Shown: positions 51,893 through 61,944, counted from the first letter of the stretch. The stretch is DNA of 64,000 bases from Rhodococcus coprophilus NBRC 100603 (GCF_001895045.1 NZ_BDAM01000010.1:310001-374000); one strand, 5' to 3'. Translations and numbers: made by a program. The notes: a model not told the origin generated them from the sequence alone.

Positions 51893-54076
51893 ATGAGGAT
51901 CGAGCACGCCGTCGACGGCGACCAGCCGCCGAAGACAGCGAAGGAGAAACCGGGAACCGCCCCGCCGAAGACCGGCGGCGTGCTGGCTCGCATGGGCGCG
52001 GTCATGGCCACCCACGCGAAATGGGTTTTCGGCGTGTGGCTGATCGCCCTCGTCGCACTGGGGTCCGCCGCCCCTACCGTGTTCAGCTCGCTCGCCGGCG
52101 CCGGCTGGCAGGCGAACGGCTCGGAATCCGTGCAGGTCCGCGAACTCGCCCAGGAACACTTCGGCGGCAACTCCTCCGCCGCGGTCCAGGTGGTCGTGCA
52201 CTCGGACGCCGAGCAGGTCTCCGATCCTGCCGTCCAGCAGGTACTCGACGAGGCCACCGCGGTATTCGCGGACGACCCTCGGTTCGGGGAGGTCATCGCA
52301 CCCCAGCCGGGGATGTCGATCAGTCCGGACGGGCACACCGGCATCCTGATCGCGGGCGCGAATGCGAGCACCGACGAGATGGTCAAGGCCGTCGACGAAC
52401 TCAAAGCAGAACTGACCGCCCTGTCCGGGGACGGCATCGAGGTCTACCCGACCGGCGCGTCCGCGCTGTGGAGCGACTTCAACGAGGCCAACCACGACGC
52501 GATGATCAAAGCGGAGATGGTCTCCTGGCCGGTGACGCTCGCGATCATGGTGCTCGCATTCGGCTCCCTCGTCGCCGCCGGACTGCCACTGCTGCTCACC
52601 CTGGCCGGGCTGGTCGCTTCGGCGGGCGGACTGGTCCTGCTCAACGAGATCACTCCGATTTCTGTGTGGGCCATGAACTTTGCGATGATGTTCGCTCTCG
52701 CGCTCGGCATCGACTACGCCCTGTTCATCGTCGCGCGCTTCCGAGACGCGCTGAGGAAGAGCGGGGACCCACGCGCCGCGGTGGCCGAGACGATGGACAC
52801 CGCCGGCAAGGCCGTGGTGTTGTCGGGCCTGACCGTGCTGGTGAGCCTGTCCGCCGTACTCCTCGTACCCGCTCCCGCAGTACGGACGATGGCCGTCGGG
52901 ATCATGCTTGCGGTGACGTTCGTCCTTGCCGCGACCCTGACGCTCCTTCCGGCGGTGCTCGGAAAGATCGGACCGAAGATCAATGGCGGTGCGCTCCCGT
53001 ACGCCAAGCGCCAGCAGCACCGGTCGCCGAAGTTCGAGGCATGGGGCAACGTGCTGCACAAGCACCCGTGGCCGTTTGCCATCGGATCTCTTCTGGTGCT
53101 GATCGCATTGTCGATTCCGGTACTGGGACTGAAGGTCGCCATGCCCTCGATCCAGGTGGTCCCCACCGACGCTCCCGTCCGCCAGGGCTACGAACTCGTG
53201 CAGTCCCAGATGGGCGACGGTGCACCGGGAATGCTCCAGATCATCGCTCCGGCATCCGAGGCGGACTCGGCCGCGGCCACCGCCCGGGCGACCGAAGGCG
53301 TCGACATGGTCACCCCGCCGATACCGGCGATGGATGGCTCCGACTACGTGATGCTGCAGGCCGTCCCGACCGTCGACCCCTCGGACGATGCGATGGGCTC
53401 GATCCTGGATCGGTTGCGTTCCGACCTGCCGCCGCAAGCCCTGGTCGGCGGCGCACCCGCAGAGAACCTCGACTTGCAACAGGCGCTCAACGACTACCTC
53501 CCGGTGATCATCGGCGTCATTCTCACCCTCGGGTTCCTGTTGCTTCTGGTCGCGCTGCAGGCGCCGCTGATCGCCATCCTGGGCACCATCGTCAGCCTGC
53601 TCTCGACCGCTGCCGCGTTCGGAGTCGCCAAGCTGATCTTCCAGGACGGACACGGAGCCGGACTCCTCGGCTTCACCCCGCAGGGCTTCCTCGACGGCTG
53701 GGGGCCTGTGTTCTTCTTCGCGATGATCTTCGCCATCGCGATGGACTACACGGTGTTCCTGCTCTCGACCGCGAAGGAGCACTACGAGGAGTCGGGTGAC
53801 CCGAAGGTCGCCCAGGTCATGGGCCTGGCGCATTCCGGCAGAGTCATCGCTGCCGCGGCGGCGGTCATGGTGGCGGTGTTCTTCACGTTCGCCTTCGCCG
53901 AGCCGCTGCCGCCGAAGGAGATGGGCATCATCCTCGGCGTCGCCGTCCTGCTCGACGCGGTCCTCATCCGCCTCGTGCTGCTTCCCGTGCTGCTGCGCCT
54001 GACAGGCCACGCAGCCTGGTGGTCGCCCGCGTGGCTCCGCCGGATCCTGCCCGACATCAGCTTCTCGCACGGCTGA
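51893..54076 (+). CDS. MmpL/RND-family transporter in the CsoR-type regulon
   Basis: A 727-residue RND exporter of the short MmpL type with 12 predicted helices and two periplasmic domains. The proton-relay Asp-Tyr pairs are GIDYALFIVARFRDAL (D274, TM4) and AMDYTVFLLSTAKEHY (D618, TM10). The first 35 residues are hydrophilic and Pro/Lys-rich. AGGAG precedes the ATG. It is not MmpL3: it lacks the long tail and differs at the core motifs. Three operator copies in its upstream region tie it to the CsoR-family repressor. The cargo is unknown; export of a sulfur-containing or metal-bound small molecule or lipid is an inference from context. Confidence 0.9.
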   Translation: MRIEHAVDGDQPPKTAKEKPGTAPPKTGGVLARMGAVMATHAKWVFGVWLIALVALGSAAPTVFSSLAGAGWQANGSESVQVRELAQEHFGGNSSAAVQVVVHSDAEQVSDPAVQQVLDEATAVFADDPRFGEVIAPQPGMSISPDGHTGILIAGANASTDEMVKAVDELKAELTALSGDGIEVYPTGASALWSDFNEANHDAMIKAEMVSWPVTLAIMVLAFGSLVAAGLPLLLTLAGLVASAGGLVLLNEITPISVWAMNFAMMFALALGIDYALFIVARFRDALRKSGDPRAAVAETMDTAGKAVVLSGLTVLVSLSAVLLVPAPAVRTMAVGIMLAVTFVLAATLTLLPAVLGKIGPKINGGALPYAKRQQHRSPKFEAWGNVLHKHPWPFAIGSLLVLIALSIPVLGLKVAMPSIQVVPTDAPVRQGYELVQSQMGDGAPGMLQIIAPASEADSAAATARATEGVDMVTPPIPAMDGSDYVMLQAVPTVDPSDDAMGSILDRLRSDLPPQALVGGAPAENLDLQQALNDYLPVIIGVILTLGFLLLLVALQAPLIAILGTIVSLLSTAAAFGVAKLIFQDGHGAGLLGFTPQGFLDGWGPVFFFAMIFAIAMDYTVFLLSTAKEHYEESGDPKVAQVMGLAHSGRVIAAAAAVMVAVFFTFAFAEPLPPKEMGIILGVAVLLDAVLIRLVLLPVLLRLTGHAAWWSPAWLRRILPDISFSHG

Positions 54077-54424
<348 letters not shown>

Positions 54425-54449
54425 AGAATTCGCAAAAAAGGAGATGATC

Positions 54450-54704
54450 GTGAAACGCCTTCCACGTCATGAGGGGTGGACCGTCGAACGCGTCGTTCCG
54501 CTCATGGCCGGGGTGATGGTCCTGCTGAGCGTGGGACTCACACTGGCCTTCTCACCGTGGTGGCTTCTCCTCACCGGATTCGTGGGCGCCAACCTGGTCT
54601 TCTATTCCGCGGCCGGATGGTGCCCCGCAAGCCTGATCATGGAGAAGGCGGGCCTGGAGCGGGCGAGCTGCCGCATCTCCCCGGCCACCACCCGAACCCA
54701 CTGA
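54450..54704 (+). CDS. DUF2892 family inner-membrane protein (YgaP-tail-like)
   Basis: An 84-residue protein with two membrane helices (VVPLMAGVMVLLSVGLTLAF and WWLLLTGFVGANLVFYSAAGW) and the DUF2892 signature GWCPASLIMEKAGL. This module forms the membrane part of the YgaP rhodanese and occurs in sulfide and persulfide gene sets. The GTG at 54450 is chosen because AAAAGGAG is seven bases upstream; the ATG at 54444 touches that site. It is downstream of csoR in one operon. Confidence 0.88.
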   Translation: MKRLPRHEGWTVERVVPLMAGVMVLLSVGLTLAFSPWWLLLTGFVGANLVFYSAAGWCPASLIMEKAGLERASCRISPATTRTH

Positions 54705-54735
54705 AACAGCCCCTCGGGGCGAACGGAGACCGATC

Positions 54736-55140
54736 ATGAAACTCGCACTGTCCACCACTCTGCGGACCACCTTTGCCGACGCCGTCGAGAAGACCCGGAC
54801 CGCGTTGCAGGAACAGGGTTTCGGAGTACTCACCGAAATCGACATGCAGGCCACCCTGAAGGCCAAGCTCGATGAGGACATGGAGCGTTACCTCATCCTC
54901 GGTGCCTGCAACCCGCCGCTCGCGCACCGCGCCGTCGAAGTGAACCGTCAGATCGGGCTACTGCTGCCCTGCAACGTCATCGTCCGCGAGGATCCGACCG
55001 TCGAAGGCACCGTCCTGGTGGAAGCGATGAACCCGCAACTGATGGTGCAGGTCACCGGGGAGCCCGAACTCGAGGCCGTCGCGGAGGACGCCGGAAAACG
55101 CCTCCAGGCTGCGATCGACACGCTCGCCGCCCAGCACTGA
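54736..55140 (+). CDS. DUF302 domain protein
   Basis: A 134-residue DUF302 protein. It has the typical segments ADAVEKTRTALQEQGFGVLTEIDM, YLILGACNPPLAHRAVEVNRQIGLLLPCNVIV and VLVEAMNPQLM. Two cysteines, in GACNP and LPCNV, are conserved in the family and face each other in known structures. The biochemical role is unknown; it co-occurs with sulfur oxidation and CstR-type operons. GGAG precedes the ATG by seven bases. It is the last gene of the island. Confidence 0.9.
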   Translation: MKLALSTTLRTTFADAVEKTRTALQEQGFGVLTEIDMQATLKAKLDEDMERYLILGACNPPLAHRAVEVNRQIGLLLPCNVIVREDPTVEGTVLVEAMNPQLMVQVTGEPELEAVAEDAGKRLQAAIDTLAAQH

Positions 55141-55161
55141 GCCCCGGCGACCGCGTCACCG

Positions 55162-56385
55162 TCAGCCGACGATCCCCGCATCGCGCAGTCCCGTAATCTG
55201 TGCGTCCGTCAGGCCCAGCCCGGCGAGCACGGCGTCGGTGTGCTGTCCGAGAGCGGGGACCGGGCGCATCGGGAGTTCGACATCGCGGAAGTTCATCGGC
55301 GGCAACAGACCGCGCACTACACCCGCTTCGGTGTCCACGTCGCGCCACCGATCGCGTGACGTGATCTGCGGGTGTTCGATGAGCCCACGGAGATCGCGGA
55401 GTTGCGCCGCGGGAATACCTGCGGCAGCGAGCTTCTCGTCGAGGTCTGCTGCGGTGAAGCGACTTGTCGCGTCGCCCACCAGCTTGTCGACCTCGTGACG
55501 TCGCCGTACGCGTTCGACGTTCGTTGCGTACCGGGGGTCGTTCGCGAGGTCGGGCAAGCCCAGCACCTCGGTCACCAAGGTTCGCCACCCACGGTCGTTC
55601 TGCACGCCGATGAGAATCTCGCCGTCCGACGTCGGATACTTGTCGTACGGGGTGATCGAGGTGTGTGCCAGCCCCATACGGGGAACCTGCCGATCCTGAT
55701 ACATCTGCAGGTACATCGGATAACCCAGCCATTCCGCCGTCGCGTCGAACATGGAGACGTCGATCGTTGCGCCGACCCCGGTACGGTGCCTGCGGAGCAG
55801 AGCGGCTTGGATCGACGTCAGCGCATACATTCCGGCCGCGATGTCGGACGTGGGGATTCCGGTTTTCACAGCCGTCTCGGGAGTCCCGGTGATGGAGCAC
55901 AGCCCGGTTTCCGACTGGACAAGCAGGTCATAGGCTTTCCGGTCGCGCATCGGACCGTCGGTGCCGTATCCCGACATGTTCACGACCACCAGTTCCGGAT
56001 GGTCGGCGCGGAGCACGTCGGCGCCGAGACCGAGTCGGTCCGCGGCGCCGGGGGCAAGATTCTGCACGAACACGTCCGCGCCGGCGACCAGAGCCTTGAC
56101 CGCGTCGATACCGGCCGGGGACTTCACGTCCACTGCGAACGATTCCTTGCCACGGTTGAGCCAGACGAAATGCGCGGCGAGACCACGCACGGCGCTGTCG
56201 TAGTCCCGCGCGAAATCGCCGTCGCCCACCCGTTCCACCTTCACCACCCGCGCGCCGAGATCTGCGAGATGCCGGGTGGCGAGAGGCGCTGCGACGGCCT
56301 GTTCGAGGCTCACCACCGTCAACCCTTCGAGCGGCAGTTCGCCGGTGGCTGCCGCCTCCGATCGATTGCTCGTCACCGGAACCAT
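55162..56385 (-). CDS. Class III CoA-transferase (CaiB/BaiF family)
   Basis: A 407-residue family III CoA-transferase with the start LEGLTVVSLEQAVAAPLATRHLADLGARVVKVE, NRGKESFAVDVKS and GIPTSDIAAGMYALTSIQAALL, where the Asp is the catalytic residue that forms the aspartyl-CoA thioester. It swaps CoA between two carboxylates, or acts as a racemase in related groups. SD-like AGGAAAGG touches ATG 56385; GTG 56376 is nine bases from it and is an alternative. It is the last gene of the minus-strand catabolic operon. Confidence 0.9.
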   Translation of the reverse strand: MVPVTSNRSEAAATGELPLEGLTVVSLEQAVAAPLATRHLADLGARVVKVERVGDGDFARDYDSAVRGLAAHFVWLNRGKESFAVDVKSPAGIDAVKALVAGADVFVQNLAPGAADRLGLGADVLRADHPELVVVNMSGYGTDGPMRDRKAYDLLVQSETGLCSITGTPETAVKTGIPTSDIAAGMYALTSIQAALLRRHRTGVGATIDVSMFDATAEWLGYPMYLQMYQDRQVPRMGLAHTSITPYDKYPTSDGEILIGVQNDRGWRTLVTEVLGLPDLANDPRYATNVERVRRRHEVDKLVGDATSRFTAADLDEKLAAAGIPAAQLRDLRGLIEHPQITSRDRWRDVDTEAGVVRGLLPPMNFRDVELPMRPVPALGQHTDAVLAGLGLTDAQITGLRDAGIVG

Positions 56386-56404
56386 CCTTTCCTGATGTGT
56401 GGCG

Positions 56405-57433
56405 TCAGCCGGCGGGTCCGTCGGTGACGAGCGGCCAGAGATCACCCGACGCGACTGCGGTCGCGAGAATCTCGGCGTCCCACGAGGCAACCGTCCCGAA
56501 TTCACTGCGCCAGGAGAGGATTCTGTTCGCGTGGCGATGCAGTTCGTGCTCCATGGTGAATCCGATCGCACCGAGGGCCTGGTGCGCGTTCCGCACAATC
56601 ACTGCCGCGGAGTGACCGCTGCACGAGGCTGCGGCGGCGACCGCGAATCGCGTTCCGGAACTGCCGAAGCCGTGCGAGTCGGCGGCTACCACGGCTGCAT
56701 CGGCGGCGGCGTGGGCGAGCGCCGATTCCGCCGCGAGGTCGGCCACAAGTGCTTGCACCGCCTGGAACTTTGCGAGAGGGCGTCCGAATTGCACACGTGC
56801 GGTGACATGTTCGACGACGAGCTCGAGGATCCGGTCCATCGCACCGACCGAGGCGAGTACCCGCACGAGTGCGCCACGGTAGCGAAACTCTTCGGCGAGC
56901 GTTTCCGGTACCTCGGTGCCGGCGAGCGCCGAGATATCGACCCGAATGTGGTCGCGCGGTTCGGAAGCGAGGTTCACGTCTTCGGTCAGTTCGATTTCCG
57001 CGACCGGAACCTCCGCGACCCGCCACGATGAGTCGGCGGCAGGCCACAACACGACGATCGTGTCGGCGAACCGTGCCCACGGCACATGGCAGGCACCGCC
57101 GTTCTCGTCCAGCAAGGCCGCTGTGCGCACCGCGCTGCCGGCTCGGAGACCGGCCTGTTCGAGCAGCCACCCCGCGAGCAGGTCGTTCTCCGCGACCGGC
57201 ACCGCCGCTGCAGAACCACCGGCAGCACCGAGAAGTAGTGCGGCCTCGGTCCAGCCTGCGCCGCTGCCGCCGTCGGATTCGTTTCCGGTCAACCGGTCCA
57301 GCCCGAGTTCACCGAGCGTCGACCACAGGGTGCGGTCGAACTCGACGACATCACCGACACGGTGGTCGTCTCCGGCCGTGAAGACCTCGGACAGCATCTG
57401 CGCGAGGTCGCGCAGTTCGGTGGGCTCGGTCAT
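56405..57433 (-). CDS. Acyl-CoA dehydrogenase-like subunit lacking the catalytic Glu
   Basis: A 342-residue, short acyl-CoA dehydrogenase homologue (AALLLGAAGGSAAAVPVAENDLLAGWLL, FGRPLAKFQAVQALVADLAAES, AHQALGAIGFTMEHELHRHANRI). It has no YEGT-type Glu at the C-terminus, and the helix-G position reads GALVRVLASVG without Glu. This fits the non-catalytic partner of heterotetrameric dehydrogenases of the steroid type (FadE26/27, FadE28/29). It overlaps its partner gene by ATGA. Confidence 0.88.
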   Translation of the reverse strand: MTEPTELRDLAQMLSEVFTAGDDHRVGDVVEFDRTLWSTLGELGLDRLTGNESDGGSGAGWTEAALLLGAAGGSAAAVPVAENDLLAGWLLEQAGLRAGSAVRTAALLDENGGACHVPWARFADTIVVLWPAADSSWRVAEVPVAEIELTEDVNLASEPRDHIRVDISALAGTEVPETLAEEFRYRGALVRVLASVGAMDRILELVVEHVTARVQFGRPLAKFQAVQALVADLAAESALAHAAADAAVVAADSHGFGSSGTRFAVAAAASCSGHSAAVIVRNAHQALGAIGFTMEHELHRHANRILSWRSEFGTVASWDAEILATAVASGDLWPLVTDGPAG

Positions 57434-58575
57434 CTCATTCCCAATCCTCGTGCGATGACCCCGCGCAGGATCTCGCTGGTTCCCCCGCGCAGCGTGAAGC
57501 CGGGCCGTTGCATGACGCCTGTCCGGACGAGACTGCGGAGCTGGTCGTCGGTGGCGGTGTACCCGGTGATCTCGTCCGCGAGGTCGGCGATGTCTCCTTC
57601 CGTCTTCGTGCCGAGCACCTTGACGACGGACGCCGCGAGTTCGGCATTCTCACCGCGCTCGAGCGACTCGGACACCGCGGTGGACATGTGGTGCAGACCT
57701 ACGACGCGCGCGATCGTGGCCCCGATCCTCGTGTCGGGTTCGAGAGCACAGTCCGCGACCGCCCGGACGAGGCCGTCGAGCACACCGAAGGTGGACAAGA
57801 ATCTCTCCGGGCCGCTCCGTTCGTACCCGAGTTCACTCGTCACCTGCTCCCAGCCGGCGCCGACCTGCCCCAGCACGAGGTTGTCGGGGACGAAGACCTC
57901 CTCGAGTTGCACCTCGTTGAAATGGTGGTCGCCCGACATCGACAGGATCGGCCGTATCGTCACGCCCGGCGAATCGAGCAACACGATGAACTGGCTCAGG
58001 CCGTCGTGCCGGTGCGCCGGGTCGAGCGGGGCGGATCGCGCCAGCGCGAAGAAGGCGTCGGCGTGGTGCGCACCGGAGGTCCACAGCTTGGTTCCCGTGA
58101 TCCGCCACCCACCGTCGACCTGTGTGGCTCTCGTCTTGACGCTCGCGAGGTCGGAGCCCGATTCGGGTTCGGACATGCCGATGGCCCAGCAGATCTCGCC
58201 CGCAGCGATGCCGGGAAGAAACCGTTGCTTCTGCTCTTCGGTGCCGTATTTCAGCAGCGACGGTGCGGCCTGCCGGTCGGCAACCCATTGTGCGGCGACC
58301 GGGGCGCCGACCGCGAGGAGTTCCTCCGTGACGACGAAACGCTCCATGAAGGTCCGCCCGTGGCCGCCGTACTCCACCGGTATCGTCATGCCTACCCATC
58401 CTTGCGCGGCGAGGCGACGGGTGAAGTCGCTGTCCCAGCGGGTCAGCCACGTGTCGACGCCGGGCACGAACACGCCCGCCTCGATCTGCTCTTTCAGAAA
58501 CGTGCGGACCTGGGCGCGCAGTTCGGTGAGTGCGGCATCCTCGGGCCCGGCCGGTGGCACCAAGCGTGTGCTCAT
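57430..58575 (-). CDS. Acyl-CoA dehydrogenase, probable catalytic subunit
   Basis: A 381-residue dehydrogenase with IGMSEPESGSDLASVKTRA (flavin/substrate region), TGTKLWTSGAHHAD and the C-terminal TLRGGTSEILRGVIAR. The C-terminal Glu is replaced by Gly, but ELGYERSGPERFLS supplies Glu at the alternative base position. It should pair with the overlapping 342-residue subunit as an alpha2-beta2 enzyme. The start overlaps the TetR stop (ATGA). Confidence 0.9.
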   Translation of the reverse strand: MSTRLVPPAGPEDAALTELRAQVRTFLKEQIEAGVFVPGVDTWLTRWDSDFTRRLAAQGWVGMTIPVEYGGHGRTFMERFVVTEELLAVGAPVAAQWVADRQAAPSLLKYGTEEQKQRFLPGIAAGEICWAIGMSEPESGSDLASVKTRATQVDGGWRITGTKLWTSGAHHADAFFALARSAPLDPAHRHDGLSQFIVLLDSPGVTIRPILSMSGDHHFNEVQLEEVFVPDNLVLGQVGAGWEQVTSELGYERSGPERFLSTFGVLDGLVRAVADCALEPDTRIGATIARVVGLHHMSTAVSESLERGENAELAASVVKVLGTKTEGDIADLADEITGYTATDDQLRSLVRTGVMQRPGFTLRGGTSEILRGVIARGLGMR

Positions 58576-59192
58576 GGTTCATCTCTTCCGTCGGTCGCCG
58601 GCACCGGAACGCCACCCGGGCACAGCAGATGCAAGGACAGTTCTGCGTATCGTTCGGCGATGACGTCGGGTGAATCCGGACCGGTGGGGTCGTACCAGTT
58701 CGCGATGGCGGAGGTCATCGCCAGGATCGACCGGCGGCAATCGTCGGGAAAGTCCGTGGTGAACACACCTCTCTCGATTCCCTCGTCGATGACGTCCCGA
58801 ATCCGGCGACGCCCGGCCCGGCGGCGCTCCTCGTACAATCGTGCGCCTTCCGGTTCGAGGTTGCGTACCTCGGTGGCGATCATTCTGCCCTGATCGGGGA
58901 ACTCGGTCCGGAACTTGACGTTGCCACGAACGAAAGCGCGGAGTTGTTCGACCGGATCGTCCCCGGTTCTCGCGAGTTCAGCGTCACACACCGCGTCGTA
59001 CGTATCGACACCGTCCATCAGGGTCGCCAGCAGCAACTCCTGTTTGTTCTTGTAGTGGTAGTACAGAGCGGACAGGCTCACTCCTGCTTCCTGCGCGATC
59101 GTCCGGATGGACGACGAGCCGTACCCGTTGCGGACGAACTCTCTGCGACCCGCCTCGATGAAGACGCGCTGCTTTGCCGAGGGTGCTTTCAC
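58572..59192 (-). CDS. TetR-family transcriptional regulator
   Basis: A 206-residue TetR protein (RVFIEAGRREFVRNGYGSSSIRTIAQEAGVSLSALYYHYKNKQELL region, about residues 8-55). It is translationally coupled to both neighbours (ATGA on each side) inside the catabolic operon, and probably represses it through a site such as the palindrome at 62807-62816. Confidence 0.92.
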   Translation of the reverse strand: MKAPSAKQRVFIEAGRREFVRNGYGSSSIRTIAQEAGVSLSALYYHYKNKQELLLATLMDGVDTYDAVCDAELARTGDDPVEQLRAFVRGNVKFRTEFPDQGRMIATEVRNLEPEGARLYEERRRAGRRRIRDVIDEGIERGVFTTDFPDDCRRSILAMTSAIANWYDPTGPDSPDVIAERYAELSLHLLCPGGVPVPATDGRDEP

Positions 59193-60757
59193 GACGACAC
59201 CTCGACACCGCCGTACCGCGCGATCAGGGCCCGGAGTTCACCTTTGACCATCTTCCCGGTCGGTGTCCGCGGCAGGCCGTCGACGAATCGGATCTGTCGG
59301 GGGCATTTGAAGTGGGACAACCGTTCCCGGCAGAAGTCGATCATGTCGCGCTCGAGGTCGTCACCGGCCTCCGTGCCCGCCGCGAGGAGCACGAACGCCT
59401 CGACCCGCTCTCCGAAGTCCGTGTCGGGTACGCCCACGACCGCGACGTCGGCGACCGAAGGGTGCAACACGAGAACATTCTCGATCTCCTGCGGATAGAT
59501 GTTGACCCCACCCGAAATGATCGTGAACTTGTCGCGGCCGGTGAGGAACAGGACATCGCCGGAGTCCAGGTATCCGAGATCGCCTGTCGTGTACCAGTTC
59601 TCTTCGAAGGGATGCCGCGTCTCCGCAGTCTTGGCGGGGTCCTTGTGATACTCGAACGTAAAGTCCGGACGCTCGAAGTACACGGTTCCGATCTCCCCCG
59701 CCGGCATCACCTTTCCCTCCGTGTCGCAGATCCGTGCCCGGCCCAGCGTGCCCGGGCCACCGGTCTTACCGACGCATCCCGGCTTGCGCAACCAATCCTG
59801 GGGTGTCACGACCGTGCTGCCGATCGCCTCCGTCGCCGAGTAGTACTCGTAGACGATCTCGCCCCACCACCGCATGAGTTCCTTCTTGACTTCGGGTGGG
59901 CACGGCGCGGCGGAGTGGAGCGCGTACTTCATCGACGACAGGTCGTACCGGTTGCGCACCGTCTGGGGAAGCTTCAGCAGACGCACGAAATGGGTGGGCA
60001 CCCATTGGCTGTGGGTGACGCGGTATCGCTCGATGCACTCGAGACTGCGTTCCGCGTCGAAGCGATCCATGAGAACGACGGTGCCGCCGAGCGCCTGGGT
60101 GGACACGCTGTAGCGCAAGGGTGCCGAGTGGTATATCGGCGCAGGCGAGAGGTACACGGTCTGCTCGTCGAAACCGAACCCGCGCACCGTCTTCAACAGA
60201 GGAGGACCGGGCTCGTCGCCGATCTGCGCACCGGTGAGCGGCGGCTTGATGCCTTTGGGCCGTCCAGTGGTACCCGACGAGTACAGCATGTCGCTTCCAC
60301 GCGGCTGGTCTGCCGGCGGCTCCGTCGGCAGACCAGCCACCTCGTCCTCGTAGGCGAGGTGGCCCGTTATCGCACCCGAGAAGGCAAGCCGGTGCCGCAC
60401 CTTCGGGGTGTGCACGACGATCTCCGTGGCGAGTTGCGCGAGCGGCGCGGAAACGATCAGCACCCGGGCATCACAGTCGTCGACGATGTATCCCGCCTCC
60501 GCCGGCGCCAGGTGGGAGTTGACGAAGGTGATGTAGACACCGGATCTCACTGCACCCCAATACAGTTCGAACACGGTTGCATCGTTGACGGAGAGCACCG
60601 CGATGTGGTCCCCGGCTCCGACACCGTGGGCGCGCAGCCAGTGGGCGAACCGGATCGACGATTCCTCGAGCCGCCCGTAGGTGATCGTCCGGCCGGTCGC
60701 GACCTCGTGCACGGCGGGCCGATCCGGGTCCGTGGCTGCGTATCGGCCCGGATACAC
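59189..60757 (-). CDS. Acyl-CoA synthetase (AMP-forming, FadD type)
   Basis: A 522-residue adenylate-forming enzyme that activates a carboxylic acid to its CoA thioester with ATP. Motifs: YSSGTTGRPKGIK (P-loop, about residue 165), YYSATEAIGS, WYTTGDLGYLD and the C-terminal catalytic Lys in PTGKMVKGEL. The GTG at 60757 is two bases past the upstream dehydrogenase stop; the open frame to 61039 overlaps that gene and is rejected. The insert GPGTLGRARICD and the FadD17-like order suggest branched or cyclic acid substrates, as an inference. Confidence 0.9.
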   Translation of the reverse strand: MYPGRYAATDPDRPAVHEVATGRTITYGRLEESSIRFAHWLRAHGVGAGDHIAVLSVNDATVFELYWGAVRSGVYITFVNSHLAPAEAGYIVDDCDARVLIVSAPLAQLATEIVVHTPKVRHRLAFSGAITGHLAYEDEVAGLPTEPPADQPRGSDMLYSSGTTGRPKGIKPPLTGAQIGDEPGPPLLKTVRGFGFDEQTVYLSPAPIYHSAPLRYSVSTQALGGTVVLMDRFDAERSLECIERYRVTHSQWVPTHFVRLLKLPQTVRNRYDLSSMKYALHSAAPCPPEVKKELMRWWGEIVYEYYSATEAIGSTVVTPQDWLRKPGCVGKTGGPGTLGRARICDTEGKVMPAGEIGTVYFERPDFTFEYHKDPAKTAETRHPFEENWYTTGDLGYLDSGDVLFLTGRDKFTIISGGVNIYPQEIENVLVLHPSVADVAVVGVPDTDFGERVEAFVLLAAGTEAGDDLERDMIDFCRERLSHFKCPRQIRFVDGLPRTPTGKMVKGELRALIARYGGVEVSS

Positions 60758-60759
60758 GG

Positions 60760-61917
60760 CTACAGCCCCAGGTCTTTCGAAATGATCGTCTTCATGACTT
60801 CGCTGGTGCCGCCGTAGATTCGGGTCACGCGCGTGTCTGCGTAGAGGCGCGCGATGGGGTATTCGGTGATATACCCGTAGCCACCGTGCAACTGGAGACA
60901 TTTGTCGATCACGCGACCGGCGACCTCGGTGCAGAACAGTTTCGCGCGAGCCGCATCGGCAACACTCAGTTCCTTGCGGTCGAGCAGTTCGAGGCAGCGG
61001 TCGACGTAGACGCGGGCCGCCTGGGTCTCTGCGGAACATTCGGCGAGTACGAACTTGGTGTTCTGGAATGCCGCGACCGGTTTGCCGAAAACCTTGCGGT
61101 CCTTGGTGTATGCGATCGCATGCGCGATCGCTGCTTCCGCGAACCCGACCTGGTTGAGCGCGATACTCAAGCGCTCCTGCGGCAGGTTGTGGGTGAGGTA
61201 TCCGAATCCGGCGCCCTCCTCACCAAGAAGATTCTCGACCGGCACCTTGACGTCGCTGTACGACAGTTCGGCCGTATCCTGCTGGTGCAGGCCGATCTTG
61301 TCGAGCTTGCGTCCGACGGAGAACCCTTCGGCGTCGGTGGGGACCGCGATGATGGACAGCCCACCTCGGCGGTTCTCGGGATCGAACGGCGAGGTGCGGC
61401 ACACCGTGAGAATCAGATCCGCGGTCACCCCACCCGTGATGAAGGTTTTCGCTCCGTTGACGACGTAATGGGTACCGTCTTCCGAAAGCTTTGCGGTGGT
61501 GGCGATGTTGGCGAGGTCGGAGCCGGTCCCCGGTTCGGTCATCGCGATCGCGGTCATGATCGAACCGTCGGCGAAGCCCGGAAGCCAGCGCCTCTTCTGT
61601 TCCTCGGTGGCGTACTCGAGGAGGTACGGCAGGATCAGGCACGCATGGACGGTGTACGAACCGAAGGACACCCCTGCCCGGGCTACCTCTTCGAACACGA
61701 TGGTGTTGTAGATGAAACTGGATTCCCCGCCACCGCCGAACTCTTCCGGAACCTGGATGCCCAGGACGCCGAGTTCGCCGAGCCGACGGAAGAATTCGCG
61801 CGGGGGGCGACCGAGTTCGTCCCACTCCTCCCGGTGGGGCACCACTTCCTTCTCGATGAAGTCGCGCAGCATCTTTCGGAACTGCTCGTGCTCTTCGGTC
61901 ATGATCGTGCGTTGCAT
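60760..61917 (-). CDS. Acyl-CoA dehydrogenase
   Basis: A 385-residue dehydrogenase with IAMTEPGTGSDLANIATTA, NGAKTFITGG, LPQERLSIALNQVGFAE (Glu at the isovaleryl/long-chain base position) and RIYGGTSEVMKTIISKDLG, where the medium-chain Glu is Gly. GAAGGA is six bases before the ATG. It is second in the operon, 27 bp after the enoyl-CoA hydratase gene. Confidence 0.93.
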   Translation of the reverse strand: MQRTIMTEEHEQFRKMLRDFIEKEVVPHREEWDELGRPPREFFRRLGELGVLGIQVPEEFGGGGESSFIYNTIVFEEVARAGVSFGSYTVHACLILPYLLEYATEEQKRRWLPGFADGSIMTAIAMTEPGTGSDLANIATTAKLSEDGTHYVVNGAKTFITGGVTADLILTVCRTSPFDPENRRGGLSIIAVPTDAEGFSVGRKLDKIGLHQQDTAELSYSDVKVPVENLLGEEGAGFGYLTHNLPQERLSIALNQVGFAEAAIAHAIAYTKDRKVFGKPVAAFQNTKFVLAECSAETQAARVYVDRCLELLDRKELSVADAARAKLFCTEVAGRVIDKCLQLHGGYGYITEYPIARLYADTRVTRIYGGTSEVMKTIISKDLGL

Positions 61918-61944
61918 GGATGATCCTTCGGGCTGGGACGAGGC

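Noticed and set aside
51836-54070. 744-residue minus-strand frame opposite the MmpL gene
   Set aside because: Extremely charged and low-complexity, with no recognisable domain. The plus-strand MmpL gene explains the region.
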